Of a stretch of 64,000 bases of DNA, positions 26,893 to 36,957 are shown piece by piece. Source of the stretch: Roseibium sp. MMSF_3544 (GTDB lineage Bacteria > Pseudomonadota > Alphaproteobacteria > Rhizobiales > Stappiaceae). Every line of letters starts with the position of its first letter. Position 1 is the stretch's first letter. The translations under genes and the position numbers were made by a program. Location of the stretch: assembly GCF_030732845.1 (NCBI RefSeq), contig NZ_JASHKA010000008.1:62001-126000 (forward strand), written 5' to 3'. The notes under the pieces are model-generated. The model had not been told where the DNA came from. It saw only the letters and a list, made by a program, of their open reading frames with translations, and did no database searches.

Positions 26893-28506
26893 TTGACCAA
26901 GCTATTCGAGGCGCCGCTTTATCCCTATAGGCCAAGTCCCGACGAAGATGCTCCAGCACCGGTGCGCCATCCGGTCGTCGTGATTGGCGCCGGACCTGTC
27001 GGCCTCGCCATGGCCATCGATCTGGCTCAGGCGGACATCCCTGTTGTCATCCTGGATGACAATGACAAGGTCAGTGTCGGCTCGCGTGCGATCTGTTTCT
27101 CGAAAAGGACGCTCGAAATCTTCGACCGGCTCGGTTGCGGCGAGGAAATGGTCGACAAGGGTGTCGTTTGGAACCTCGGCAAGGTCTTTTTCGGTGACAG
27201 GCAGGTCTACAATTTCAACCTGCTTCCGGAAGACGGCCACAAGCAGCCAGCTTTCATCAATCTTCAGCAATACTACTGCGAACTCTACCTCGTGGAGCGC
27301 ATCCGTGCGATGCAGGCACAGGGCAAACCGGTGGAGATCCGCGGCGGCAACAGGGTGGAAAACCTGCATCGGTACGAAGACCACACGCTGGTAACGATCG
27401 AGACCCCGGAAGGAGCCTACAACCTTGAGGCCGATTGGCTGATCGCCTGCGACGGAGCCGGGTCGCCAACGCGCCGTATGCTCGACCTCGATTTTGTCGG
27501 CCGTGTGTTTGAAGACAACTTCCTGATCGCCGATGTCATCATGAAAGCGGATTTTCCGACCGAACGCTGGTTCTGGTTCGACCCGCCGTTCAACAAGGAC
27601 CAATCGGCGCTGTTGCACAAGCAGCCGGATGGAGTCTGGCGGATCGACCTGCAGCTCGGCTGGGACATCGACAAGGAAAAGGAAAAGAAACCCGAAAACG
27701 TCATTCCGCGCCTCAAGCAAATGCTGGGCGAGGAGGTCGAGTTCGACCTGGAATGGGTCTCGATCTACACCTTCCAGTGCCGGCGCATGGAAACGTTCCG
27801 GCACGGTCGGGTGCTCTTTGCCGGCGACAGCGCACACCAGGTTTCACCCTTCGGTGCGCGGGGGGCGAATTCCGGCTTTCAGGACATCGATAATCTTGGT
27901 TGGAAGCTCAAGCTGGTCCTTGACGGCAAAGCTCCTGAAACTTTGCTCGACAGCTACGCCTTTGAACGGGAGCATGGCGCGGACGAGAACATCCTGCAGA
28001 GTTCGCGTTCGACAGACTTCATCACGCCCAAATCCGAAACGAGCCGGATCTTCCGGGACGCTGTCCTTGATCTTGCCGAGCACTATGAGTTTGCCCGCCC
28101 GCTGGTAAATTCCGGGCGTCTCTCGGTTCCCTGTACGTATGACGGCTCGCCGCTAAACGGACCGGACGACGCTTCCCTGCCGAAGCGGACACGTCCCGGC
28201 AGCACTGTCGCTGATGCACCAACCGGCGCAGGCTGGCTGCTCGACAGGCTGAACGGGGACTTCGTGGTCCTCGGGCTCGGCACTGATGTTCCGGACCGGA
28301 TGGAAATGAGTGGCATTTCCGTCATCGGCATCACGGTTGACCGAGATGCGATCGGCCAGGAACTGCGCGACCGATATCTGGCGACGGCTGAGGCGGCCGT
28401 CTACCTGATCCGTCCGGACCAGCATGTCGCGGCGCGCTGGCTGGAGTTTGATAGCGACAAGATAGAGGCCGCTTTGGCAACGGCGACCGGAAGGAGCGCG
28501 CCATGA
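26893..28506 (+). CDS. FAD-dependent aromatic monooxygenase, MhaA-like
   Basis: A 537-residue flavoprotein hydroxylase of the PheA/MhpA group. The FAD-binding VVVIGAGPVGLAMAIDLAQ is near residue 24, and the second FAD motif GRVLFAGDSAHQVSPFGARG near 310; the C-terminal thioredoxin-like domain is partly kept. I choose a TTG at 26893 because GGAGGAG lies five bases upstream; the first in-frame ATG at 26866 has no ribosome site. Its stop overlaps the next start by four bases (ATGA). In Pseudomonas putida the flavoprotein MhaA plus a ~66-residue coupling protein hydroxylate 3-hydroxyphenylacetate to homogentisate; size, partner and operon fit this. Confidence 0.9.
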   Translation: MTKLFEAPLYPYRPSPDEDAPAPVRHPVVVIGAGPVGLAMAIDLAQADIPVVILDDNDKVSVGSRAICFSKRTLEIFDRLGCGEEMVDKGVVWNLGKVFFGDRQVYNFNLLPEDGHKQPAFINLQQYYCELYLVERIRAMQAQGKPVEIRGGNRVENLHRYEDHTLVTIETPEGAYNLEADWLIACDGAGSPTRRMLDLDFVGRVFEDNFLIADVIMKADFPTERWFWFDPPFNKDQSALLHKQPDGVWRIDLQLGWDIDKEKEKKPENVIPRLKQMLGEEVEFDLEWVSIYTFQCRRMETFRHGRVLFAGDSAHQVSPFGARGANSGFQDIDNLGWKLKLVLDGKAPETLLDSYAFEREHGADENILQSSRSTDFITPKSETSRIFRDAVLDLAEHYEFARPLVNSGRLSVPCTYDGSPLNGPDDASLPKRTRPGSTVADAPTGAGWLLDRLNGDFVVLGLGTDVPDRMEMSGISVIGITVDRDAIGQELRDRYLATAEAAVYLIRPDQHVAARWLEFDSDKIEAALATATGRSAP

Positions 28507-28694
28507 CGACCAATGTCACCGTCCCGAACCTGGAAGAGCCCGATACGTTCTATGCTGACCTTCTTGCCGCCCATGAAGGCCTGAGCAAGGAAGAAAGCGA
28601 TGCGTTTAATGCCCGGCTGATCCTGCTGATGGCAAATCGCATCGGAAATCTTGAAGAGCTCAAAAGTCTGCTCGCAGCAGCACATCGGAATTAA
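28503..28694 (+). CDS. DUF2783 small protein, MhaB-like coupling protein
   Basis: A 63-residue acidic helical protein (EPDTFYADLLAAHEGLSKEE, then FNARLILLMANRIGNLEELK). Its start overlaps the flavoprotein stop by four bases, a sign of coupled translation and a fixed ratio. Length and position match MhaB, the small coupling subunit of 3-hydroxyphenylacetate 6-hydroxylase. It ends the operon; no clear terminator was found directly after it. Confidence 0.85.
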   Translation: MTTNVTVPNLEEPDTFYADLLAAHEGLSKEESDAFNARLILLMANRIGNLEELKSLLAAAHRN

Positions 28695-28995
28695 GAGCTC
28701 CCGACCCTAACACCTTAAGTTGGTGGGATAGTGGGCTTTGGATACGAATGTATACCGCCTTCAGTAAGACATCTTGAAGAGTCAAAGATCCCTTCAGAAT
28801 ATCCGGGCCTTGCGCCCGAAGTATTGACAGTTCCCTAATGCTGAATGAGGCACTGATATAGTATTGCGTGCCTTTATTGTGAAAATTCACATCAGAAACG
28901 CATTTTTTCTACAACCTGATTTTAATACTTTGGTTCTACCCTAAGGTGATAGCGCGTTTTTGTGCGCTGCACACTTTGAGGGGGTAAGTTTAGTA
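28695..28995 (+). promoter_or_regulatory. Non-coding, AT-rich leader upstream of the SBP-chemoreceptor pair
   Basis: About 300 bases without a gene between the aromatic operon and the binding-protein gene, clearly lower in GC than the flanks, and the probable location of its promoter. No confident -35/-10 pair with normal spacing or palindromic operator was found. Confidence 0.4.
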
Positions 28996-30162
28996 ATGTC
29001 TAGTTTGCGTAAAGCGGTTGTCTCCACGTTCGCCGCGTCTCTAATGATGTCGTTCGGTCCGGCGTTTGCCGAAGACGGAGTGACGGATTCCAAGATCGTA
29101 TTCGGTCAGGCGGCTGCGCTTGAGGGACCTGCTGCGGCGCTTGGCACCGGCATGAAGCTCGGAATTGAAGCTGCATTCGCTGAAGCCAATGCCAACGGTG
29201 GTGTGCATGGCCGCATGCTCGAACTTGTCAGCATGGATGATGGCTACGAGCCGGATCGTTCCATCGCAGCGGTCAACACGCTGATCAACGACAAGAAAGT
29301 CTTTGGTCTTATCGGACCTGTCGGAACGCCGACGTCCAAGGCGACACAACCGATTGCAACGGCAGCGAAGGTACCTTTTGTTGGTCCGTTCACGGGCGCA
29401 GGCTTCCTGCGTGACCCGGCACACGGCAACATTGTCAACGTGCGTGCGACCTATGCAGCTGAAACCGAGGCATGGATCGAACATCTGCATGATGCACTGG
29501 GCCTCGACAAGATCGCCATTCTTTATCAGGACGACGGCTTCGGTCGTGTCGGACTTGCCGGCGTTCAGGCGGCCATGGAAAAGCGCGGTCTGGAACTCGT
29601 TGCTGAAGGCACGTACCAGCGCAACACCACGGCTGTGAAGTCTGCACTGCTTGAAATCCGCAAGGCCAAGCCGCAGGCGGTCGTCATGGTTGGCGCTTAC
29701 AAGCCGATTGCCGAGTTCATCAAGCTGGCCAAGAAGGTCAAGATGGACGCCGAGTTCGTCAATATCTCCTTCGTCGGCTCGAAGGCTCTGTCTGCAGAGC
29801 TTGGTGATGCGGGTGAAGGCGTGATCATTTCGCAGGTTGTGCCGTTCCCGTGGGACGCATCTGTTCCGATGGTGAAGGACTACCAGGCTGCTCTGAAGGC
29901 TGTGGATGCCTCTGCTGAGCCGGGCTTTGTGACGCTTGAAGGTTACGTTGTCGGCCGTCTGGCAGTCATGGGCCTCGAAAAAGCCGGCAAGGATGTTTCC
30001 CGCGAAAACTTCCTGAACGCTTTCTGGTCGACAGGTACGTTTGATCTGGGTGGCGTAACTCTGAGCTTCGGTCAGGACGACAACCAGGGCATGAACGACG
30101 TCTTCATGACGACGATCAAGAAGGACGGCGGGTTCTCGCCCCTCGACAAGCCTGCGAGCTAA
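28996..30162 (+). CDS. Periplasmic substrate-binding protein (Peripla_BP_6, Leu/amide/aromatic type), orphan
   Basis: A 388-residue receptor-family ligand-binding protein with a signal peptide (cleavage after GPAFA, near residue 26). It has the type I fold of LivJ-like proteins: SKIVFGQAAALEGPAAALGT at the start and VFGLIGPVGTPTSKATQPIA with the ligand-contact Ser/Thr in lobe 1. Related proteins bind branched amino acids, amides or aromatic acids. No ABC permease or ATPase is adjacent; instead a chemoreceptor gene follows, so it probably presents a ligand to that receptor. The ATG at 28996 follows a GAGGGGG stretch. Confidence 0.92.
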   Translation: MSSLRKAVVSTFAASLMMSFGPAFAEDGVTDSKIVFGQAAALEGPAAALGTGMKLGIEAAFAEANANGGVHGRMLELVSMDDGYEPDRSIAAVNTLINDKKVFGLIGPVGTPTSKATQPIATAAKVPFVGPFTGAGFLRDPAHGNIVNVRATYAAETEAWIEHLHDALGLDKIAILYQDDGFGRVGLAGVQAAMEKRGLELVAEGTYQRNTTAVKSALLEIRKAKPQAVVMVGAYKPIAEFIKLAKKVKMDAEFVNISFVGSKALSAELGDAGEGVIISQVVPFPWDASVPMVKDYQAALKAVDASAEPGFVTLEGYVVGRLAVMGLEKAGKDVSRENFLNAFWSTGTFDLGGVTLSFGQDDNQGMNDVFMTTIKKDGGFSPLDKPAS

Positions 30163-30174
30163 ACGACGCTTTAT

Positions 30175-30200
30175 CACCGGCCCGGACAACCGGGCCGGTG
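30175..30200 (+). terminator. Strong hairpin between binding protein and chemoreceptor
   Basis: CACCGGCCCGG pairs perfectly with CCGGGCCGGTG around a four-base loop. There is no T-run, so it may act as a partial terminator or 3' stabiliser, giving more binding protein than receptor. Confidence 0.65.
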
Positions 30201-30262
30201 AACTTATTTCATCTGGGGATGTATCAAAGAGCAAGTATTGCTCTTAAGGGGCTGTAGGGGAC

Positions 30263-32836
30263 ATGGCTGGGTACAGAAGTATCTTTTCGGGCTTTTTTGA
30301 TAAGCGGCACAAATTTGGTTTGAGAACACGCGGAAAGCTGTTCACCGCATTTGCAGGGCTCGTTCTACTGACCGTTTCCGCGATTGGAATCGGTCTTTTT
30401 TCGTTTCAAAGGGTTGAAAGCGGTTTTGCGGAGCTGTCCGAAAAACGTCTGCCTTCAATTGAAAACGCAGCGCAACTGGCGCTTTCAAGCACCGAGGTCG
30501 CCACTGCCGCAGCGGCTGTTGCCAACAGCGTGACGCTTCAGTCTCAGGAAGTTTCCTTCCAGGCTCTGCAAAAGTCGGTTTCTGTCATCAAGGAAATCGA
30601 AACAACGTTCGTCGCGTCCGACGCTAACCGTGAAATTGTCGATGAACTGTTCACGCAAAGCCAGACTTTCCAGGAGCGGCTCGGCGTTCTCGACCAGGCC
30701 ACAAAGGAAAAGATTGCGGCCCGGGAAGCCAAGGACGCGCGCATGGCGGCGCTGTTCAAGGCCTATGACGGCGTCAACAGTGCCATCACGCCGATCGTGG
30801 ACGACGCCTATTTCACCGTTGTTCTTGGCGGCGAAGAGGCTGCCGAGCAGAGCAAGGCTCTGGTCGACAACCTCGCCAACACCGAAATGGCAAAGCTCAG
30901 GCTCTACCTGGAGCTGCGTGCAGAAACCAACCTGCTTGTCGGTCTGGCCGAAACCGTCGCCTTTGTGGACGACACCTCCCTGTTGACGCTCTTCGAAGAC
31001 AAAATCATCGCGACGCAGACCAAGATCGCTGAATACCGCGAGGAATTGGGCACTCTGGAACTGAGCACCGGAGCCGAAACGGAATTCGACCAGCTGACTG
31101 AGTTGGTGGCACGCACGCTGTCCAAGAGCAAATCCAAGTCGATCACGGCCGGCCAGCAGAAACAGACCTTGCAAGAAGCGATCGGACTGCAGAAGGCAAT
31201 CGACGATGCGCTCATCATGCAAATCGATGATCAGCTCTTCACCCTGACAATCGACACCGAAGAGGCTGTCACGGAAAACTCTGAAATCATTTCAGATCTT
31301 CTGAACAACCAGGTCGGTCAGCTTAAGAGCACCCTTGAAGCCCAGGCTTTCGCCAACAAGTTTGTTGCGACCCTGGTCCAGGGTGGCCTGACGCAGGATC
31401 CGGCATTGCTTGTGCCGCTTCAGGAGAAGATTACGGCCGACGCCAAACACATGATGGACGGTCTGGATGGCCTCGGGTCGGACGACATCAAGCAGCAGCT
31501 TGAACAGCTGCTGGCGTATGGCAACCCGGACAACGGTCTTCTGAAGGATCACCTGGAAGAACTCCAGAGCACGGCAAAATCGAATGAGCAGGTGACGGAG
31601 ATGTTCAGTGCGGTTGAACGCATTGGCCAATCCGTCGCGTCGCTGATTGAGTTGGAACTGGCGGCTGTCGATCAAGCGACGACGCAGATCAACCAGCTCT
31701 TCGACAATGGCTCCATGGCTCTGATCGCCATCGGAATTGCAAGCCTTGTCATTGCCGGCGCAATCGGGTTCTTCGTCGTGGATCGCGGCCTTGTAAATCC
31801 GCTTCTGGGCCTCGTCAGGATCACGCGTGACCTGGCAGACGGGCACGTGGATGTCAGTGTCGTGGGCACGGGCAGAAACGATGAAATCGGTGATCTTGCA
31901 AAGGCTATGGAAGTCTTCAAGGAAAACGCCGTAGAGCGCAACAACCTCGAAGCGATCTCGCGCGACGAGCAAAACGCTCAACTGGAACGTCAGGACCGCA
32001 TCGAAGCCCTGATAACGGAGTTCCGCGACGAAATGGAAGCCGTCCTTGGCAACGTGACTGCGAACATGGATCAAATGCAGTCGACGGCCCAGGTGCTGAA
32101 CCAGATTTCCACCGAGACCGCCAGTCAGGCGTCTGAAGCGGAAGGCAGCTCGACAGCGGCGTCTGAAAATGTTGGTTCCGTCGCCGCGGCAACCGAACAG
32201 CTGGCCGGTTCGATCGCAGAAATCGGGCAGCAGGTCTCCCGCGCGACAGAGATCGTCACCAACGCATCCGGCAGTGCCCGGATGACGACGGAAAAGGTTT
32301 CTGAGCTCGCAGATTCGGCCAACAAGATCGGTGAAGTGGTGACTTTGATCCGCGCCATCGCCGAACAGACCAACTTGCTTGCACTGAATGCGACCATTGA
32401 AGCTGCGCGCGCAGGCGAGGCCGGAAAGGGCTTCGCGGTGGTTGCGTCCGAGGTCAAGGAACTTGCAACGCAGACATCGAAGGCGACCGAGGAAATCGCA
32501 ACGCAGATCGAGGCGATCCAGTCATCCACCGGTGAATCCGTCGTTGCAATCCAGGAAATCCGGGACACGATGGAACAGGCGGACGAAACGACGTCAGCGA
32601 TCGCGGCCGCTGTCGAGGAGCAAGATGCTTCAACAGCAATGATTTCCCGGAATGTTCGCGAGGCGGCGGAAGGAACCCAAGGCGTCGCCGACAACATTTC
32701 GCAGGTCATGAAAGCTGTGGCGGAAGCTGCACAGTCTGCCGGCCAGGTCGAAGTGGCTTCCAACGAAGTTGCGGATCAGGCCAGGCATCTCAAGCTGGTT
32801 GTCGACGACTTCCTGGCAAAAGTGGCTGCAGCCTGA
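30263..32836 (+). CDS. Methyl-accepting chemotaxis protein with large periplasmic helical domain
   Basis: An 857-residue chemoreceptor. TM1 lies at about residues 30-50, followed by an unusually long, mostly helical periplasmic region (about 50-483), TM2 at about 484-506 ([20 protein letters not shown]), HAMP at about 507-560 and the signalling domain to the end. The hairpin tip is intact ([20 protein letters not shown], near 700). No C-terminal CheR-tether pentapeptide is present. AGGGGA precedes the ATG. The neighbour upstream is an orphan periplasmic binding protein, so ligand sensing is probably indirect, through that protein. Confidence 0.95.
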   Translation: MAGYRSIFSGFFDKRHKFGLRTRGKLFTAFAGLVLLTVSAIGIGLFSFQRVESGFAELSEKRLPSIENAAQLALSSTEVATAAAAVANSVTLQSQEVSFQALQKSVSVIKEIETTFVASDANREIVDELFTQSQTFQERLGVLDQATKEKIAAREAKDARMAALFKAYDGVNSAITPIVDDAYFTVVLGGEEAAEQSKALVDNLANTEMAKLRLYLELRAETNLLVGLAETVAFVDDTSLLTLFEDKIIATQTKIAEYREELGTLELSTGAETEFDQLTELVARTLSKSKSKSITAGQQKQTLQEAIGLQKAIDDALIMQIDDQLFTLTIDTEEAVTENSEIISDLLNNQVGQLKSTLEAQAFANKFVATLVQGGLTQDPALLVPLQEKITADAKHMMDGLDGLGSDDIKQQLEQLLAYGNPDNGLLKDHLEELQSTAKSNEQVTEMFSAVERIGQSVASLIELELAAVDQATTQINQLFDNGSMALIAIGIASLVIAGAIGFFVVDRGLVNPLLGLVRITRDLADGHVDVSVVGTGRNDEIGDLAKAMEVFKENAVERNNLEAISRDEQNAQLERQDRIEALITEFRDEMEAVLGNVTANMDQMQSTAQVLNQISTETASQASEAEGSSTAASENVGSVAAATEQLAGSIAEIGQQVSRATEIVTNASGSARMTTEKVSELADSANKIGEVVTLIRAIAEQTNLLALNATIEAARAGEAGKGFAVVASEVKELATQTSKATEEIATQIEAIQSSTGESVVAIQEIRDTMEQADETTSAIAAAVEEQDASTAMISRNVREAAEGTQGVADNISQVMKAVAEAAQSAGQVEVASNEVADQARHLKLVVDDFLAKVAAA

Positions 32837-32884
32837 TCTTCCCGGCATTCGCCGGATCGCGCATGGCGACACGGCTCTTTCAGC

Positions 32885-32916
32885 AAAAAAAAAACCACCG
32901 GCTTCTGGCCGGTGGT
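32885..32916 (-). terminator. Rho-independent terminator for the AraC-family gene
   Basis: On the minus strand, ACCACCGGC/GCCGGTGGT form a nine-base stem with a five-base loop, followed by ten T. It ends transcription from the AraC gene; on the plus strand no T-run follows the stem. A smaller hairpin (GGGACC...GGTCCC, 32921-32940) lies next to it. Confidence 0.9.
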
Positions 32917-32972
32917 CTCTGGGACCAGCATCTGGGTCCCGTCTAACCTTGCGCTCTGCCAAAGGAGAGCGT

Positions 32973-33938
32973 CTAGGGGCTGGTTGCCTGCGGAGCTGCG
33001 CCGCTGAGGCGGTCTTTTCGCCAGCTTCCGGGGGGACTGCCGAACTCGCGTTTGAAGGCTGTCGAAAACGATGGTTCAGAATCGTAGCCCACGGACAACG
33101 CAACCGCGCTGATGGGGTGGGTTGGCTCTGTTTCCAGCTTGTTCGCAGCAACGATCATGCGCCAACGTGTAATGTAGCGAACCGGCGTAACGCCCGTGAC
33201 GTCGGCAAAGCGCGACGCAAAATTGGACCGGGACATGCCGACCTCCCTGGCCAGGTCAGTCACGTTCCAGTCTCGTCCAGGATCCTTGTGTATCAGTTGC
33301 ATCGCCTTTGCGACTTTGGGGTCCTTGAGACCGGCAACCAGACCTGATGCTTTAGGCGATTGTTGCTTCAGCCAGCCGCGCATGAAGGACAAGTAGAGAA
33401 GATTGACCAGCCCATCGAGTTGAGCCAGGGCTCCAGGATCATCGGAGTGCGCTTCAGCGGCAACTTCGCGCAACGCCGGTTCAAGGGCAGCAAAGGACGA
33501 TGGATTCTGATCCTGCAACACGACCTGATCGGTTAGATTGTCTACGAGGTCTTTGGCCGTCTGACTGCTGAAGTTGAAGCGTGCGCAAATGATCGATGTT
33601 TCCGGTCCGTCAGCACTTTTGATGACTTCGGACACGTCGCCGGCCTCCACACTGTGCATGCGCACCCGGGTGTCATTCTCGGCAAACGTCACATGTTGGG
33701 CATTCGGCGCACTTCCCAGGATATGCCCATGTCCTTTCGTGAACATGACCATATCGCCTTGCTTCAGCTGGATGGTCTGGCCACGGAAAGTGACGCAGGC
33801 TGTTCCCTTGAAAATACAATGAAACACGGCCTCATCAGCTTCGGGCGACTCAAAGGCCCATTCGCCTCGCAAACTCAACAATCCCGTAACCCGGTTTTTC
33901 ACCGTGATGTTGTTCAGGATATTGCTGATCAAGTCCAA
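32973..33938 (-). CDS. AraC-family regulator with N-terminal cupin domain
   Basis: A 321-residue regulator. The N-terminal half is an AraC-binding cupin (GTACVTFRGQTIQLKQGDMV, then FTKGHGHIL). The C-terminal ~100 residues hold two helix-turn-helix units: WNVTDLAREVGMSRSNFASR and ISAVALSVGYDSEPSFSTAF. It probably senses a small metabolite. It is convergent with the chemoreceptor gene and ends at a clear terminator; no obvious target gene is adjacent on its own side. Confidence 0.92.
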   Translation of the reverse strand: MDLISNILNNITVKNRVTGLLSLRGEWAFESPEADEAVFHCIFKGTACVTFRGQTIQLKQGDMVMFTKGHGHILGSAPNAQHVTFAENDTRVRMHSVEAGDVSEVIKSADGPETSIICARFNFSSQTAKDLVDNLTDQVVLQDQNPSSFAALEPALREVAAEAHSDDPGALAQLDGLVNLLYLSFMRGWLKQQSPKASGLVAGLKDPKVAKAMQLIHKDPGRDWNVTDLAREVGMSRSNFASRFADVTGVTPVRYITRWRMIVAANKLETEPTHPISAVALSVGYDSEPSFSTAFKREFGSPPGSWRKDRLSGAAPQATSP

Positions 33939-34514
33939 ACTTCATCCCCCATGATGCGAATTGTGACATGGTTGGTTAATACTTGCACTCAAACGAAATT
34001 AGGCATTTTTTAACCAATGGGAAGATGCGCTTGCGCATTTTGCATACTTTTCGGACGATCGAAAAAAAATCTGAGCGTTTCGGATAAGATTTTGGATTGC
34101 ATCATTGAAAAATTAACACTTATAGATTGTTCAATTGCAGAAAAGCAGATTTCCAAAGAGAATCTTGGTCGAGTACTTGGTCCAAGAGCAATACATTTTC
34201 TTTGGCGCTCGAGCACTTGATTGCATGTGTAAATTTGATGACCTCTCGAGCGGTGAAGAGGGCGGACCGGACTTTGGAAAAAGAATTCCGGCGCTTCGAA
34301 AATTGCTTTGCCTCCCGGTTTTGCCAACCCTGTGGCTGACAGTGAAACATAGGGAAAGCATGGGGTTTCACGCAGATTTGGGAGCAACTAGCAGGCTTAA
34401 ATCCATTGCCCAATGACGGGTGAATTCCCTGAACTCACTGACCGGTCGGCGGGCAGAATTCACTGCGCCAGCATCCTCAAGAAACAGAATCTATAACGAA
34501 ACGGACCTTAGGCT
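33939..34514. other. AT-rich intergenic region
   Basis: About 575 bases with markedly lower GC than the rest. Short open frames exist on both strands between 34010 and 34416, but they overlap each other, lack ribosome sites and show no recognisable protein features. The AraC promoter should lie at the left end. Confidence 0.4.
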
Positions 34515-34733
34515 ATGGTAGGAGGACGGATTTTTGTCAGCATTTTTCTCGGAGCCCTTACTTCGTTGATTGTGTTGATGGTCGGATTTGATTACGTTTT
34601 TGCTCTTATATTCTATTGTTTCACTGCAAATTTTCTTTTCGTGGGCTTGTATTATTTTTCAATTGTGAACTTCTCCAAAGAAGAAGTTGAAACCGCGCTA
34701 AAGCGAATGCCGCTTACCGGCCATGAAGATTGA
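34515..34733 (+). CDS. Small two-helix membrane protein
   Basis: A predicted 72-residue protein with two hydrophobic helices (IFVSIFLGALTSLIVLMVGF and FALIFYCFTANFLFVGLYYF) and a short charged C-terminal tail. The ribosome site is weak and the base composition is lower in GC than neighbouring genes, so it may be recently acquired. It is not recognised and could also be a chance frame, though the helix-turn-helix pattern of hydrophobicity argues for a real protein. Confidence 0.45.
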   Translation: MVGGRIFVSIFLGALTSLIVLMVGFDYVFALIFYCFTANFLFVGLYYFSIVNFSKEEVETALKRMPLTGHED

Positions 34734-34916
34734 CATTTGAGACAGGCATCCGGGTCGAGACTTTCCCCAAGCTGCAAATCTGCCAAGGAAAATAACCTCC
34801 CACTCTTAATCGCTACTTTGCTTAGCTTGCACGGCCAACCGGAGTGGGTCTTCTTGTGAAATGGCATCCATCAACGAGGTCAAACCGACTTTATTGATAA
34901 GTCCGTACCCTGGTCA

Positions 34917-35945
34917 CTATGACTCGAGCTGAGCCATTGTCTTCCTTCGAGTTTCCGAGGGCTGTTCCCCGAAATGCTTGCTGTAGTCGGCGGTAAATCT
35001 GCTCCAGTCCCAAAAGCCCTCTCGCGCGGCAACATTTCCGATGGATTCCTCCAGGAAGTCCGCATCGCGCAGCTTTTGTCGCGCGTTGTGCAGCCGAATG
35101 ACGCGCGTGTAGGTATTCGGCCCCATCTTTACGTGGCTGGAGAACGCCATTTCCAGGGATCGTGTTGAACCGAGCTCTGCCAACGCGTCGCCAAGACCGG
35201 CATTCAGGCCAAAATCGTGTTCAGCGATGACGCGCTGGGCCTTGAAAAACCTTTCCGAAGCCGGTGTTAGGCGCTCAGTCGCGAACCTCTTTTTCACCAT
35301 CCATTCCAGTGAAAGAGAGGACAAAATACTTGAAATCAACGCCTGACAGAGTTCATGGGCGTTCTTCCGCCCGCTCGCGAACGGAAGCCCTTCAGTCCCC
35401 AGCAACGACAACAGGACGTCTTCCCTCAATTGGGAGGCAAGCCGTTTGGAACGGACGAATATTCCTTCGCCTTTCAGCGCGCCGAACCAGGATTTGGCTT
35501 CAGGCCTCAAAAACTCGTTTTCGAGCATTGCATCGCTGTCGACTGTCAGAAGCAGAAGCGTGCAGTTTTCAGGCGCCGGCATTGCAGCCCTCCCGCCTGG
35601 TGGTAGCACATAAATCCAGGATCCCGGATCTTTCAGACCGAAGACGAATCCGTCTGGGCCTTCTTGAAGGCATACGCAAAACAGAAACTTGTCCTGGTCG
35701 GTCTCCATGCGCATTTCAACTGACTGTGCGCATCGTGAAATGTGAATGGAGATCCAGTCCAAAAGTGCAAAAACCACACTGCCACTGAACTTGCCGGAAC
35801 TGAGCTGAATGCCCTCGAGTGCGACACCGTCGAACAGGCGGGAGAAATACTCCGGTTCACTGCAGGTGAAGCTTCGGAAAACCGAAGACGTGGCCAGGGT
35901 GTCTCCAGACTCAATAAGGTTATCTATTGAGTGTATCATATTCAT
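34917..35945 (-). CDS. AraC-family transcriptional regulator
   Basis: A 342-residue regulator. The ATG at 35945 is chosen because GAGGT lies seven bases upstream; longer frames to 36119 lack support. The N-terminal domain has no recognised motif but contains strand-rich segments (DKFLFCVCLQEGPDGFVFGL). The C-terminal ~110 residues form the AraC double helix-turn-helix (MAFSSHVKMGPNTYTRVIRL and AAREGFWDWSRFTADYSKHF with GEQPSETRR). It is divergent from the autotransporter gene across a ~1 kb gap and could regulate it. Confidence 0.88.
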   Translation of the reverse strand: MNMIHSIDNLIESGDTLATSSVFRSFTCSEPEYFSRLFDGVALEGIQLSSGKFSGSVVFALLDWISIHISRCAQSVEMRMETDQDKFLFCVCLQEGPDGFVFGLKDPGSWIYVLPPGGRAAMPAPENCTLLLLTVDSDAMLENEFLRPEAKSWFGALKGEGIFVRSKRLASQLREDVLLSLLGTEGLPFASGRKNAHELCQALISSILSSLSLEWMVKKRFATERLTPASERFFKAQRVIAEHDFGLNAGLGDALAELGSTRSLEMAFSSHVKMGPNTYTRVIRLHNARQKLRDADFLEESIGNVAAREGFWDWSRFTADYSKHFGEQPSETRRKTMAQLES

Positions 35946-36957
35946 TGAGTGGACCTCATCGAATGAATTGAAGAGGAAACTTCGACTGGATCTTCTGGTT
36001 CTTGTGCACGCAATGACGGCACACCTGACGCAAAGGCGAATAGGAACCTCATAGAGGGGAAGGGACGTCTCATATACGGCATGCCTTCTCATCAATGCGG
36101 CTCTGAAGCCGCTAGACAAAGATCACTCACAGGCTGCATCCACATGCCGATTCAGTACCAGACAGCAAATTAGTTGGGAGCGGCCCGCAAGCTCCGCGAA
36201 GCAATACTTCCGAGTCAAATTCTACCAGCCCGGTTTCCGCACCGCTTCTTCGCAGCTCTGAAATCCTTTTGCCGTCCTCCAGGAGTTGTAAGGACATTTT
36301 GCGCAACGCGCGACACTCGGAAGGTAAAAACCTCTATCCAAAACAGATAGATAGGTGTTCTAAATCCTACACTTTCCGAGAAATGGAACTGAAAACCAGG
36401 TTCACCATTCAGGTAGTAGAGGCGGACGTTCGGTGGCGCCTACACACTTGTCCACGCACTCCGTATTCGGCAATGCCCTCTACGCTGAATTGGAGGAATG
36501 AATAAGAAATCTGGATTTTGGAAAATGGCCGATTTTAGCGGTCAGTGCGATCAATGCGCCTGAGTTGGAAGTGCTGAAGTTCGGCTGTGTGTTGGGTGTC
36601 CGGAGCCAGTCACGAGACGAAAAATGTGCAGTTCAGAGGCATTACTGTTTTGTCTGAAATAGGTGAAGTGTCACTCGCAAAATATATTGCCACGACTGTG
36701 CAGCTGAGGAGCCCACAGACAATCAGACAGGATGCGCAGAAGTACTCTCTGTCTGCTCTCACTGTTCGTTCGCGTATCGCCAGCGCAGCAATTCCACTCG
36801 CCCTTCAAAGAACCAATGAAGTCAAGCAGAACGCGCACGTCAGGATGTGTGGTGAGAGCAGAATTGAACAGCTGTTCTCTTCCGGCATGCGCCTTTCTGC
36901 TCATTCGCGCATTCAAGCAGCCGGCGCGTTGACCGTGCAGCACAAGGAAGACAGAGC
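35946..36957. other. Non-coding region between AraC gene and autotransporter
   Basis: About 1 kb. A frame at 36587-36961 overlaps the autotransporter start but has no ribosome site and an unconvincing composition; other short frames are on the opposite strand to each other. GC is below the window average. It probably holds two divergent promoters; no RNA gene or repeat was recognised. Confidence 0.4.

Noticed and set aside
34120..34416. Overlapping short frames on both strands in the AT-rich region
   Set aside because: They overlap each other, have no ribosome sites and contain no protein-like pattern.
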